NCBI GenBank assembly: GCA_012512665.1
Contig: JAAZDU010000124.1
Location: 1 to 7,092, forward strand
Direction of reading: 5' to 3'
Length of the DNA: 7,092 nucleotides
DNA from: Bacillota bacterium
GTDB taxonomy: Bacteria > Bacillota > Dethiobacteria > DTU022 > JAAZDU01
Position numbers and translations under genes: made by a program. Each line of letters starts with the position of its first letter. Positions within the stretch are counted from its first letter, which is position 1. Positions 1 to 5,990 of this stretch are shown here, piece after piece. The notes under the pieces were generated by a model. That model did not search any database. It had not been told where the DNA came from and saw only the letters and a list, made by a program, of their open reading frames with translations.

Positions 1-804
1 CCCCACGGGCCTTTGCTAAGTGATGCGCTGGTTATACAGGGACAGGAACAGCTTTCCGGAAGCTTCGCCCGCTTTGATCGGGAACTAATAGGTGCCATTT
101 CCCGGGGGAAGGTGGAAGACATTCTCAACTTTGATCCAAGTATGGTGGAAAATGCCGGTGAATGCGGCTTGCGCTCCATACTTATCCTGCTGGGCGCTGT
201 GACAGAAGAAGGTTTTAAGCCAACAGTTTATTCCTATGAAGGCCCTTTTGGAGTGGGCTATATGGTAGCCAGCTACCTGCGGAAAGAAGATAACCCCTAT
301 ATTGACCTGGCCAAAAAGGCGTTGGAAGCAAAGGTGCTGGGAACCGGCCTAAAAATGCCTTCTCCTCTTCCGCCAGAGCTTACCGGGAAGGCCGGGGTTT
401 TTGTTTCTATAAAAAAACGGGGACAGCTGCGGGGCTGCATCGGCACTATCGAACCCACCAAAGAGAACCTGGCCCAGGAAATTATTGACAATGCTGTCAG
501 CGCTGGCCTCCGTGATCCTCGTTTCCCGGCAGTTGAACCCCATGAACTGGATGAGCTTACTTATTCAGTAGATATTATGGGTAAGCCGGAAGCTGTAGAA
601 AAGCTGGAGGATCTGGATGCTAAAAAATACGGTGTTATTGTACAGAGCGGCCACAAGCGAGGGCTCCTCCTGCCTGATCTGGAAGGAGTTGATACCCCTG
701 AGCAGCAGATAGCTATTGCTTGCCAAAAAGCAGGCATCGGCTCCGGTGAAAAATACCAGCTTTTCCGCTTTACCGTTACACGTTATCAGCAGGAGGATAT
801 ATAA
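1..804 (+). CDS. amrA: AmmeMemoRadiSam protein A: LigB/MEMO-like domain fused to AMMECR1 (5' partial, apparent internal deletion)
   Basis: The frame is open from base 1, so the start lies upstream; 267 residues are visible, ending at TAA 802-804. Visible residues 1-98 come from a class III extradiol-dioxygenase (LigB)/MEMO-like domain: PHGP at 1-4, AGECG at 52-56 and the family signature SYEGPFGVGY near 79-88. Residues from about 100 to the end are a complete AMMECR1 domain with the hallmark LRGCIGT at 143-149 (Cys146), DPRFPAV and a GLLLPDLEGVDT stretch. This fusion is common in clostridial genomes and sits beside a radical SAM gene, as here; the reaction of the module is not established. 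Odd: in relatives, PHGP and AGECG are separated by roughly 150 or more residues, with LDHG and GD-SH metal-site motifs between them. Here they are about 50 apart, and the text runs from GSFARF straight into FDRELI. The LigB-like pocket is therefore probably not functional, while the AMMECR1 part looks intact. The symbol is a convenience name. Confidence 0.85.
   Translation, partial: PHGPLLSDALVIQGQEQLSGSFARFDRELIGAISRGKVEDILNFDPSMVENAGECGLRSILILLGAVTEEGFKPTVYSYEGPFGVGYMVASYLRKEDNPYIDLAKKALEAKVLGTGLKMPSPLPPELTGKAGVFVSIKKRGQLRGCIGTIEPTKENLAQEIIDNAVSAGLRDPRFPAVEPHELDELTYSVDIMGKPEAVEKLEDLDAKKYGVIVQSGHKRGLLLPDLEGVDTPEQQIAIACQKAGIGSGEKYQLFRFTVTRYQQEDI
791..796 (+). promoter_or_regulatory. Ribosome binding site of the radical SAM gene
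   Basis: AGGAGG lies inside the last codons of the upstream gene, 9 bases before ATG 806. It decides the start at 806 rather than in-frame upstream starts (for example 716) that lie within the AMMECR1 coding region, and it suggests translational coupling. Confidence 0.85.
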
Positions 805-805
805 G

Positions 806-1813
806 ATGCAGGAAGCAAGCTATTACCGGAGGGAAGGAGAGAGGGTGCACTGCCTTCTCTGTCCCCAGGATTGCCATCTTGCTGATGGCAAAAAAGGGCT
901 GTGCGGTGTCCGCCTAGCAGAAGATGGAAAGCTCTTTACCACAAACTACGGCAAATATGCTGCAGCAGCTATGGACCCCATTGAAAAAAAACCTCTTTAC
1001 CATTTTTACCCCGGCCACAGCATTTTTTCTCTAGGCACTGTTGGCTGTAACCTTAGCTGCAGCTTTTGCCAGAACTGGACCCTGGCCCGCTCACAGGAAA
1101 GAGTACTGCAAAAGATTACGCCGGAAAAAATTTGTTCATTTCTAGAAAAAAGGCCTTCCCGGGAACAGCTGGGTGTTGCCTATACCTACAATGAGCCGTT
1201 TATCTGGTTTGAGTTTGTGCTGGCATGTTCCAGGGTTCTTTCTGAACAAGGTTTTCACAATGTCCTGGTAACAAACGGTTTTGTGAGGCCAGATCCTTTA
1301 GAAGAACTCTTGCCTTATATTGATGCTATGAATATTGATGTTAAAGCTTTTAATGAAGGCTTTTACCAGAGGTGGTGCCGTGGCAACCTGGAAGCAGTTT
1401 TGCAGACAGTGCAAAGGGCTGTTAAAGATTGCCACGTAGAGCTGACCTACCTCTTGATCCCTACTTTAAACGATGACCTGGCCGAAGTAGAAAAATTTAT
1501 TAACTGGGTAGCATCTTTAAATCCGGAGATACCCGTTCACTTTAGCCGCTATTATCCCCAGTATAAAATGGACCTTCCCCCCACTCCTTTAACTACCATG
1601 GAAAAAGTATGGGAGCTAGCCAAAAAACATCTGAAATACGTATACCTAGGAAACATACCTGATGGAGAAGCAAACAATACCTACTGCCCTTCCTGCGGGA
1701 GCTTGCTGCTGGAGAGAAGAGGATATACCGTCATAAACAAAGGCCTTAAGGGAACACAATGCAGCCATTGCTCTACAGCATTGCCGATAGTAGGAAAAAT
1801 ATATTCCCACTAG
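806..1813 (+). CDS. amrS: AmmeMemoRadiSam system radical SAM enzyme
   Basis: A radical SAM protein of 335 residues. The start ATG 806 lies 1 base after the stop of the AMMECR1 fusion gene and has a perfect AGGAGG. The radical SAM cluster motif CxxxCxxC is at C81, C85 and C88 (GCNLSCSFCQNW) and should bind a 4Fe-4S cluster and SAM; YTYNEP (126-131) is the family's next conserved block. The N-terminus has a cysteine cluster (C16, C19, C23, C33) resembling pyruvate formate-lyase-activase-like relatives. The C-terminus has a CxxC...CxxC pair (C294/C297, C319/C322) that looks like a zinc ribbon. Length and motifs fit the AmmeMemoRadiSam radical SAM family (older genes were often annotated as PFL-activating enzyme homologues). 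The substrate is unknown. Tight coupling with the AMMECR1 gene suggests that the two proteins act together. Nothing looks broken. The symbol is a convenience name. Confidence 0.92.
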   Translation: MQEASYYRREGERVHCLLCPQDCHLADGKKGLCGVRLAEDGKLFTTNYGKYAAAAMDPIEKKPLYHFYPGHSIFSLGTVGCNLSCSFCQNWTLARSQERVLQKITPEKICSFLEKRPSREQLGVAYTYNEPFIWFEFVLACSRVLSEQGFHNVLVTNGFVRPDPLEELLPYIDAMNIDVKAFNEGFYQRWCRGNLEAVLQTVQRAVKDCHVELTYLLIPTLNDDLAEVEKFINWVASLNPEIPVHFSRYYPQYKMDLPPTPLTTMEKVWELAKKHLKYVYLGNIPDGEANNTYCPSCGSLLLERRGYTVINKGLKGTQCSHCSTALPIVGKIYSH

Positions 1814-1827
1814 GCATCTTTTCTTCC

Positions 1828-1864
1828 CCAGGTGTCATACTATTTTAAAGTAGAATATACCTGG
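1828..1864 (+). repeat. Imperfect dyad / hairpin after the radical SAM gene
   Basis: CCAGGT (1828-1833) pairs with ACCTGG (1859-1864). The centre holds a second near-palindrome, CTATTTT/AAAGTAG (1840-1853), with one G-T pair. No clean T-run follows, so it is a weak terminator candidate at best; an operator or a 3'-end stabilising hairpin is equally possible. Confidence 0.45.
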
Positions 1865-1920
1865 TTAAAGAATACAATTTTTGCAAAAGGGGAGAAGGGG
1901 ACCATTTCCAAGAATATGGA

Positions 1921-1977
1921 TTTTAGGCGAAAGCATAAGCTATTTTACCGTTTTAGCTGACAGGTTTTTCGCCAAAA
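1921..1977 (+). promoter_or_regulatory. Structured RNA stem upstream of cdaA
   Basis: TTTT-A-GGCGAAA (1921-1932) pairs with TTTCGCC-AAAA (1967-1977), giving 11 base pairs with one bulged A. Inside it AGCTA (1938-1942) pairs with TAGCT (1954-1958), leaving asymmetric unpaired stretches (1933-1937, 1959-1966). A two-tier stem ending 8 bases before an intrinsic terminator resembles a riboswitch or attenuator aptamer. I do not recognise a known class; in particular the conserved words of the c-di-AMP (ydaO/yuaA) riboswitch are not evident. Confidence 0.45.
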
Positions 1978-1985
1978 GGTGCCAT

Positions 1986-2013
1986 AAACCCCAATAATGG
2001 GGTTTTATTTTTT
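1986..2013 (+). terminator. Intrinsic (rho-independent) terminator
   Basis: AAACCCCA (1986-1993) pairs perfectly with TGGGGTTT (1998-2005) around the tetraloop ATAA, followed by a T-rich tract (2003-2013, one A). It lies 172 bases after the radical SAM stop and about 93 bases before the cdaA start. It could end the upstream transcript or act as an attenuator for the cdaA operon. Confidence 0.75.
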
Positions 2014-2016
2014 CCA

Positions 2017-2042
2017 CAGGCAGGAAGGTTTTTCACTGCCTG
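2017..2042 (+). repeat. Hairpin between the terminator and cdaA
   Basis: CAGGCAG (2017-2023) and CTGCCTG (2036-2042) form a perfect 7-bp stem with a 12-base loop. No T-run follows, so it is not a second terminator. Confidence 0.5.
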
Positions 2043-2090
2043 AGAAAGAAATAATCTAGAAGTTTGAAATCAAATGCAAATTGTTTGCAC

Positions 2091-2099
2091 AAGGAGAGG
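2091..2099 (+). promoter_or_regulatory. Ribosome binding site of cdaA, setting a TTG start
   Basis: The purine-rich AAGGAGAGG lies 7-11 bases before TTG 2107, depending on register. Directly upstream are two small inverted repeats: TTTGA/TCAAA (2063-2074) and TGCAAA/TTTGCA (2075-2089). The second ends one base before the ribosome binding site. Confidence 0.65.
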
Positions 2100-2106
2100 C
2101 TAGCTG

Positions 2107-2931
2107 TTGCTGGAGCAGTTTTTAAGCAGTATTTCCCAGCTTAGAATGGGCTGGCGTGACATAATTGATATAGTAATTGTCAGCTATATCATTTACCGCC
2201 TTATAGTCCTCATACGAGGTACCAGGGCAGAACAGCTAATTAAAGGTTTGGTTGTCCTCTTGATGGCCATGGTTTTTAGCAACGCTCTGGGGCTGCGCAC
2301 CATCAGTTGGATCATGCAAAGCCTAATGACCATGAGCCTGGTAGCTATACCCATTGTTTTCCAGCCTGAACTGCGCAGGGCCCTTGAATCTCTGGGGCGT
2401 GGCCGTATTTTTCAGCGCAATACTTACCACTATGGGGAAAAAGAGTTCTTTAATATGCTTGATGAAATGATGAAGTCTATTAATGTTTTGGTGAAAAAAC
2501 GCCTGGGAGCCCTGATAGTCATGGAAAGGGAGACAGGTTTGAAAGAGATAATAGAGACGGGAATTAAAATAGATGGCATTGCTACTGCTGAACTTATAGT
2601 TAATATTTTTATGCCCCGTAGCCCCCTGCACGATGGAGCAGTGATTATCCGTGAAGATAAGGTGGCTGCAGCAGGTTGCTTCCTTCCCCTTACAGAAAAT
2701 CCTAACTTGAGCAAAGAGCTTGGCACAAGGCACAGGGCTGCTTTGGGTTTAACCGAGCAGTCTGATGCTGTAGCTATCGTTGTTTCTGAAGAGACAGGGG
2801 TTATTTCTTTAGCCCATGGAGGCAAACTAACCCGTTACCTGGATGAAAAAACCTTGCGCAAGCTTATACAGGACCTTTGTGCCCCCAAGACTGAACCCTT
2901 TACTATTTGGCCATGGAGGGTTGCCAACTAA
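2107..2931 (+). CDS. cdaA: Diadenylate cyclase CdaA (membrane DisA_N-type c-di-AMP synthase)
   Basis: Makes c-di-AMP from two ATP at the cytoplasmic face of the membrane. The 274 residues match the usual size of about 270-280. The N-terminus has three hydrophobic segments (about 19-36, 43-58 and 66-85) joined by the conserved positive stretch RGTRAEQLIKG. The DisA_N cyclase domain follows from about residue 90 with both active-site motifs intact: DGA at 176-178 (within PLHDGAVI) and RHR at 208-210 (GTRHRAALGL). The TTG start is chosen because the expected N-terminus begins there behind a good ribosome binding site, and no ATG lies nearby upstream in frame. The stop overlaps the next gene's ATG by one base. 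It leads the conserved cdaA-cdaR-glmM cluster, where CdaR and GlmM are known in other Firmicutes to bind CdaA and modulate its activity. c-di-AMP usually controls potassium/osmolyte balance and cell-wall homeostasis. Confidence 0.97.
   Translation: MLEQFLSSISQLRMGWRDIIDIVIVSYIIYRLIVLIRGTRAEQLIKGLVVLLMAMVFSNALGLRTISWIMQSLMTMSLVAIPIVFQPELRRALESLGRGRIFQRNTYHYGEKEFFNMLDEMMKSINVLVKKRLGALIVMERETGLKEIIETGIKIDGIATAELIVNIFMPRSPLHDGAVIIREDKVAAAGCFLPLTENPNLSKELGTRHRAALGLTEQSDAVAIVVSEETGVISLAHGGKLTRYLDEKTLRKLIQDLCAPKTEPFTIWPWRVAN
2915..2920 (+). promoter_or_regulatory. Ribosome binding site of cdaR
   Basis: GGAGGG within the 3' end of cdaA, 10 bases before ATG 2931. It favours 2931 over the in-frame ATG codons at 2907 and 2913, the latter lying only one base upstream of this site. 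Confidence 0.75.
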
Positions 2932-3878
2932 TGCTGGAGTTTATTAAAAAAAGAGATCTTGGCAATAAACTATTCGCCTTTTCCTTGGCCGTTATACTCT
3001 GGCTCTTTGTGGCTGGAGATGACCATGGAGGGACAAGTTTTGATGTGATGCAGCATACCTTCTATAATATTCCCCTTTCCTGGCGAAACCTGGGGGAAAA
3101 TTTAACTATTACCGAGATGCCGGAGCACGTTAATATCACCTTACAGGGCAGAGCTTCTGATTTTGCAGGGCTCACCCCTGCAGATCTGGAAGCATATGTT
3201 GAATTAGATAACCGGAAAGAAGGGCGCCACCTGATACGAATAACAGCTGTTGCCCCTCCCACGGTTACTATTATTCGGCTGGAGCCAACGCGGGCAGAAG
3301 TAGTCCTGGAAGAGCTGGTTACCCGACAGATGAAAGTAGAGGGAAAAGTTACTGGCAGCCCTGCCGATGGACTTATAGTGGAAGAAGTAACCTTTACGCC
3401 GGAGGAAGCTTTTGTTAAAGGGCCCAGCAATGTTGTATCGCGGGTGGACCGCCTCCTTTGCATCCTTAATATGGAAGGTGTTACCAGGGGATATCAGGGT
3501 AAAAAGGACTTAATAGCAGTCGATGCTCAGGGCAGGCAGCTGGATGTAGAAATATCGCCTGAAGTTGTAGAGGTAAAAGCAACCGTTGGTTATCCTGAAA
3601 AAGAGGTTGATATAGAACTTGTGGTACAAGGTGCCCCTGCTGAGGGCTACGAAGTCAGCGAATTTATCCTGGAACCGTCCACTGTAAAAATTAAAGCCCC
3701 ATCTTACCTGTTGGAAGAGATTGAATCCATACCTACGCAACCCCTGGAGCTGGATGGCATGGAAAGGACTACCAGAAAGATTATCTACCTGGATTTACCT
3801 GAAGGAGTAGAAGAAGTTGAGCAGGAACCATTAAGGGTTACCGTAGTGCTAGAGCAGGTTGAGCAAGTTGAGCAATAG
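2931..3878 (+). CDS. cdaR: CdaA regulatory protein CdaR (YbbR-domain protein)
   Basis: A protein of 315 residues starting at ATG 2931, whose first base is the last base of the cdaA stop. One N-terminal membrane anchor (about 11-28, after a basic IKKRD stretch) is followed by extracytoplasmic YbbR repeats, roughly at 40-128, 132-218 and 221-305. Each has the pattern of an early valine-rich strand, a 'V.i.G....v' block and an 'eV.V' closing strand. YbbR proteins vary in repeat number; three is common. In Firmicutes CdaR binds CdaA in the membrane and modulates c-di-AMP synthesis. The 1-base overlap with cdaA implies coupled translation. Odd: the C-terminus ends in an E-Q-V repeat from a 9-base tandem repeat (3852-3875). 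Individual YbbR sequences diverge strongly, so the call rests on architecture and position as much as on motifs. Confidence 0.93.
   Translation: MLEFIKKRDLGNKLFAFSLAVILWLFVAGDDHGGTSFDVMQHTFYNIPLSWRNLGENLTITEMPEHVNITLQGRASDFAGLTPADLEAYVELDNRKEGRHLIRITAVAPPTVTIIRLEPTRAEVVLEELVTRQMKVEGKVTGSPADGLIVEEVTFTPEEAFVKGPSNVVSRVDRLLCILNMEGVTRGYQGKKDLIAVDAQGRQLDVEISPEVVEVKATVGYPEKEVDIELVVQGAPAEGYEVSEFILEPSTVKIKAPSYLLEEIESIPTQPLELDGMERTTRKIIYLDLPEGVEEVEQEPLRVTVVLEQVEQVEQ
3852..3875 (+). repeat. 9-base tandem repeat at the 3' end of cdaR
   Basis: GAGCAGGTT, GAGCAAGTT and a partial GAGCAA follow head to tail (about 2.7 copies), encoding E-Q-V units just before the stop. It can expand or contract in frame without touching the downstream ribosome binding site. 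Confidence 0.8.
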
Positions 3879-3884
3879 GAGGGG
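3877..3884 (+). promoter_or_regulatory. Ribosome binding site of glmM overlapping the cdaR stop
   Basis: AGGAGGGG begins within the TAG stop of cdaR and lies 4 bases before ATG 3889. It fixes the glmM start at MGKLFGTDGIRG and implies tight coupling. Confidence 0.85.
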
Positions 3885-3888
3885 AAAT

Positions 3889-5247
3889 ATGGGGAAGTTA
3901 TTTGGCACCGATGGCATAAGGGGAGAGGCAAATGTACAGCTTACTCCTGAGCTTGCTTTTAAAATAGGTAGAATTGCAGCCCACTTGCTTAAAAAGCAAA
4001 CATCTTCTAGCTCTTCTTCTGGTACTTTTCTTATTGCCAGGGATACGCGTCTTTCCGGGGAGATGCTGGAGGGGGCCCTTAGTGCCGGTATTGTTTCTGC
4101 GGGAATCAGTGTTCGCCTTTTGGGTATAGCACCAACTCCTGCGGTAGCTTACTTAACACGACATTTTAAAGCTCTGGGAAGTGTTGTTATCTCTGCTTCC
4201 CACAACCCTTACCCCGATAACGGTATTAAATTCTTTGATGCCCGGGGTTTTAAGCTATCCGAAGAGCAGGAAGATGAGATTGAAAAACTTTATTTTAGCA
4301 ACAGCGACAATATTGAAAGGCCTGCCGGACCGGGAATCGGCAGGGTATATTACCATAATCATAACGCAGGTGCTCTGGACCATTACCTGGCATACTTAAA
4401 AAAGTTAGCACCCGAGCTTAAAGGAATATCCCTGGTGCTTGACTGCGCTCACGGGGCTTTGTCTTACCTGGCCCCGGCTCTGATGGATTCCCTGGGAGCA
4501 AATGTAAAAGTAATCCACAATGCTCCGAACGGCGTGAATATTAACCACCAGTGTGGTTCAACCTCTACCAAAATACTTAGAGATGAAGTCTTAAAGCAAA
4601 AGGCAGACCTTGGCCTTGCTTTTGATGGTGACGGGGATCGCCTTATAGCTATTGATGAAAAGGGCCGGGAGGTTGACGGTGACGCCATCATGGCCATTTG
4701 TGCCTACAGGCAGCTTAAAAAAGGTAAACTGCCACACAAAACCCTGGTAGCTACGGTTTTAAGCAATGGCGGGTTGGAAATTGCAGGCCGCAGACTTGGC
4801 TTTTTTGTGCAGCGCACCGGCGTTGGAGACCGCAAGGTACTTGAGGCTATGGAAAAAGGTGGATTCAGCCTGGGAGGAGAGCAGTCGGGACACATTATAT
4901 TCCGGGAATATCACACCACAGGAGATGGCCTGCTTACGGCCCTGCAGCTGCTGGAGGCCCTAGTAGGAGAGGGTAAAAATCTGTCAGAACTGGCAGCAGT
5001 GTTGCCCTATCTTCCTCAGGTGCAGCACAACTGCCGCGTAAACCAAAAAAAGGGGTGGGAGGAAAATCCCCGCATTCGCCAGGCTATGCACCGGGTGGAA
5101 CGCAGCTTAAATGACAACGGCCGCCTGCTGGTGCGCGCCTCAGGGACAGAACCAGTAATCCGCATTATGTTGGAAGGTGAAGACATATCATTTTTAGAGG
5201 AGGCAGCCCGGGAGCTGGGAGAAATTATTAGCTCAGAATTATCTTAA
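3889..5247 (+). CDS. glmM: Phosphoglucosamine mutase GlmM
   Basis: Interconverts glucosamine-6-P and glucosamine-1-P in the cytoplasm, the step after GlmS on the way to UDP-GlcNAc and peptidoglycan. The 452 residues match the family (about 445-450). It starts with the signature GTDGIRG (6-12). The catalytic phosphoserine is Ser104 in ISASHNP (101-107), the metal-binding loop is DGDGDR with D246, D248 and D250, the sugar-binding loop is GGEQSGH (329-335), and the phosphate-binding loop is RASGTEP (416-422). All key residues are present, so the enzyme should be active. Upstream in-frame starts (for example 3859) would lie inside cdaR and place the ribosome binding site inside the gene. Small oddity: a run of six serines (39-44) between the first helix and the first strand. 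GlmM binds and inhibits CdaA in other Firmicutes, linking c-di-AMP to wall precursor supply. Confidence 0.97.
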   Translation: MGKLFGTDGIRGEANVQLTPELAFKIGRIAAHLLKKQTSSSSSSGTFLIARDTRLSGEMLEGALSAGIVSAGISVRLLGIAPTPAVAYLTRHFKALGSVVISASHNPYPDNGIKFFDARGFKLSEEQEDEIEKLYFSNSDNIERPAGPGIGRVYYHNHNAGALDHYLAYLKKLAPELKGISLVLDCAHGALSYLAPALMDSLGANVKVIHNAPNGVNINHQCGSTSTKILRDEVLKQKADLGLAFDGDGDRLIAIDEKGREVDGDAIMAICAYRQLKKGKLPHKTLVATVLSNGGLEIAGRRLGFFVQRTGVGDRKVLEAMEKGGFSLGGEQSGHIIFREYHTTGDGLLTALQLLEALVGEGKNLSELAAVLPYLPQVQHNCRVNQKKGWEENPRIRQAMHRVERSLNDNGRLLVRASGTEPVIRIMLEGEDISFLEEAARELGEIISSELS

Positions 5248-5298
5248 TGGCCCCATGCTGTTTAATGTAACAATCTAATCTTACCCGGAGGGAAAATT
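5248..5298 (+). other. glmM-glmS spacer with glmS ribosome binding site, no glmS ribozyme
   Basis: A spacer of 51 bases. GGAGGG at 5287-5292 lies 6 bases before ATG 5299. There is no terminator-like hairpin, so read-through from glmM is expected. It is too short to hold a glmS ribozyme (about 150-200 bases), and no ribozyme core is evident. Confidence 0.7.
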
Positions 5299-5990
5299 AT
5301 GTCTGGAATTGTTGGATATATTGGTTACCAGGTGGCCTCACCTGTCCTTATGCAGGGGCTTAAAAAATTAGAGTACCGTGGTTACGATTCTGCTGGGATA
5401 ATACTTTTAGAGGATAATAATATAGATATTATTAAAGCCGATGGAGAACTAACAAGCCTAGAAAAAAAAATAAAAGGTCAGCCTCATAAGAGCACAGTCG
5501 GTATAGGGTATACACGCTGGGCTGCTAGCGGCTGCCCTTCTGATGACGATGCCCGCCCGCATACTGCGTTTTCTGCCGGCTTCGCAGTGGTGCACAGCGG
5601 CATCATTGAAAACTGTCACACCTTGTGGCGTATGCTACAGGAAAAAGGCCATGTTTTGCGCTCCGAAAGCGATAGCGAAGTTCTAGCCTGCCTGCTGGAG
5701 CACTATTACCGTGGGAACCTGGAAGAAGCAGTTAAAAGTGCTGTCAATGACTTGAAAGGATCATATGCCCTGATAGCCATGTGCAGCCAGGAAAAAGGTA
5801 AGCTTGTGTGCGCCTGCCAGGACAGCCCTCTTTTTGTCGGCCTGGGAGAGGGGGGAAACTTTATTGCCTCCGAACTACCGGCCCTGCTGACCCACAGCAG
5901 CGATGTATATATCTTGGAGGAGGGGGAGATGGCCGCCGTTACTACCGGGGAAGTTGCCGTCTATAATTCCAGGGGAAAAATTAGCAAGGC
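5299..5990 (+). other. Degenerate class II glutaminase domain of GlmS
   Basis: This part of glmS keeps length, frame and structural motifs (LEYRGYDSAG at 24-33, GSYAL at 154-158, SPLFVGLG at 176-183, NFIASE at 187-192) but has lost the residues that bind and attack glutamine. It carries six cysteines (C79, C106, C131, C162, C171, C173), none at the catalytic position. The domain end is approximate. Confidence 0.8.

Larger units (their letters stand above)
1814..2106 (+). other. Intergenic region / probable 5' leader of the cdaA-glmS operon
   Basis: A gap of 293 bases with no convincing ORF on either strand. It contains, in order, a dyad at 1828-1864, a possible -10-like TACAAT at 1873-1878 without a good -35, G-rich text (1889-1900), a long bulged stem (1921-1977), an intrinsic terminator (1986-2013), a hairpin (2017-2042), two small inverted repeats (2063-2074, 2075-2089) and the cdaA ribosome binding site. 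The 9-base word AGGTTTTTC occurs twice (1962-1970 and 2026-2034). The arrangement of stem, terminator, hairpin and ribosome binding site fits a structured attenuating leader, but the promoter cannot be placed with confidence and the terminator may simply end the upstream transcript. Confidence 0.6.

Noticed and set aside
716..805. Longer radical SAM protein starting at 716
   Set aside because: The extension lies inside the AMMECR1 coding sequence in another frame; ATG 806 has AGGAGG at ideal distance and matches the family N-terminus.
1851..1878. Sigma-A promoter using TAGAAT (1851) or TACAAT (1873) as -10
   Set aside because: No reasonable -35 box at 16-18 bases for either, so no promoter is annotated.
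1885..2013. c-di-AMP (ydaO/yuaA) riboswitch
   Set aside because: Its conserved core words are not evident; only a generic stem plus terminator can be supported.
2323..2825. Minus-strand ORFs inside cdaA
   Set aside because: No recognisable motifs; they are antisense shadows of a well-conserved gene.
5299..5301. An upstream start restoring a Met-Cys N-terminus for GlmS
   Set aside because: The ribosome binding site at 5287-5292 fits ATG 5299, the protein aligns from MSGIVGYIG, and no in-frame Met-Cys lies just upstream.
5299..5304. Explaining the Cys-to-Ser change purely as a sequencing error
   Set aside because: A76, S77 and S100 are separate changes at other active-site positions, so a single error cannot account for the pattern.
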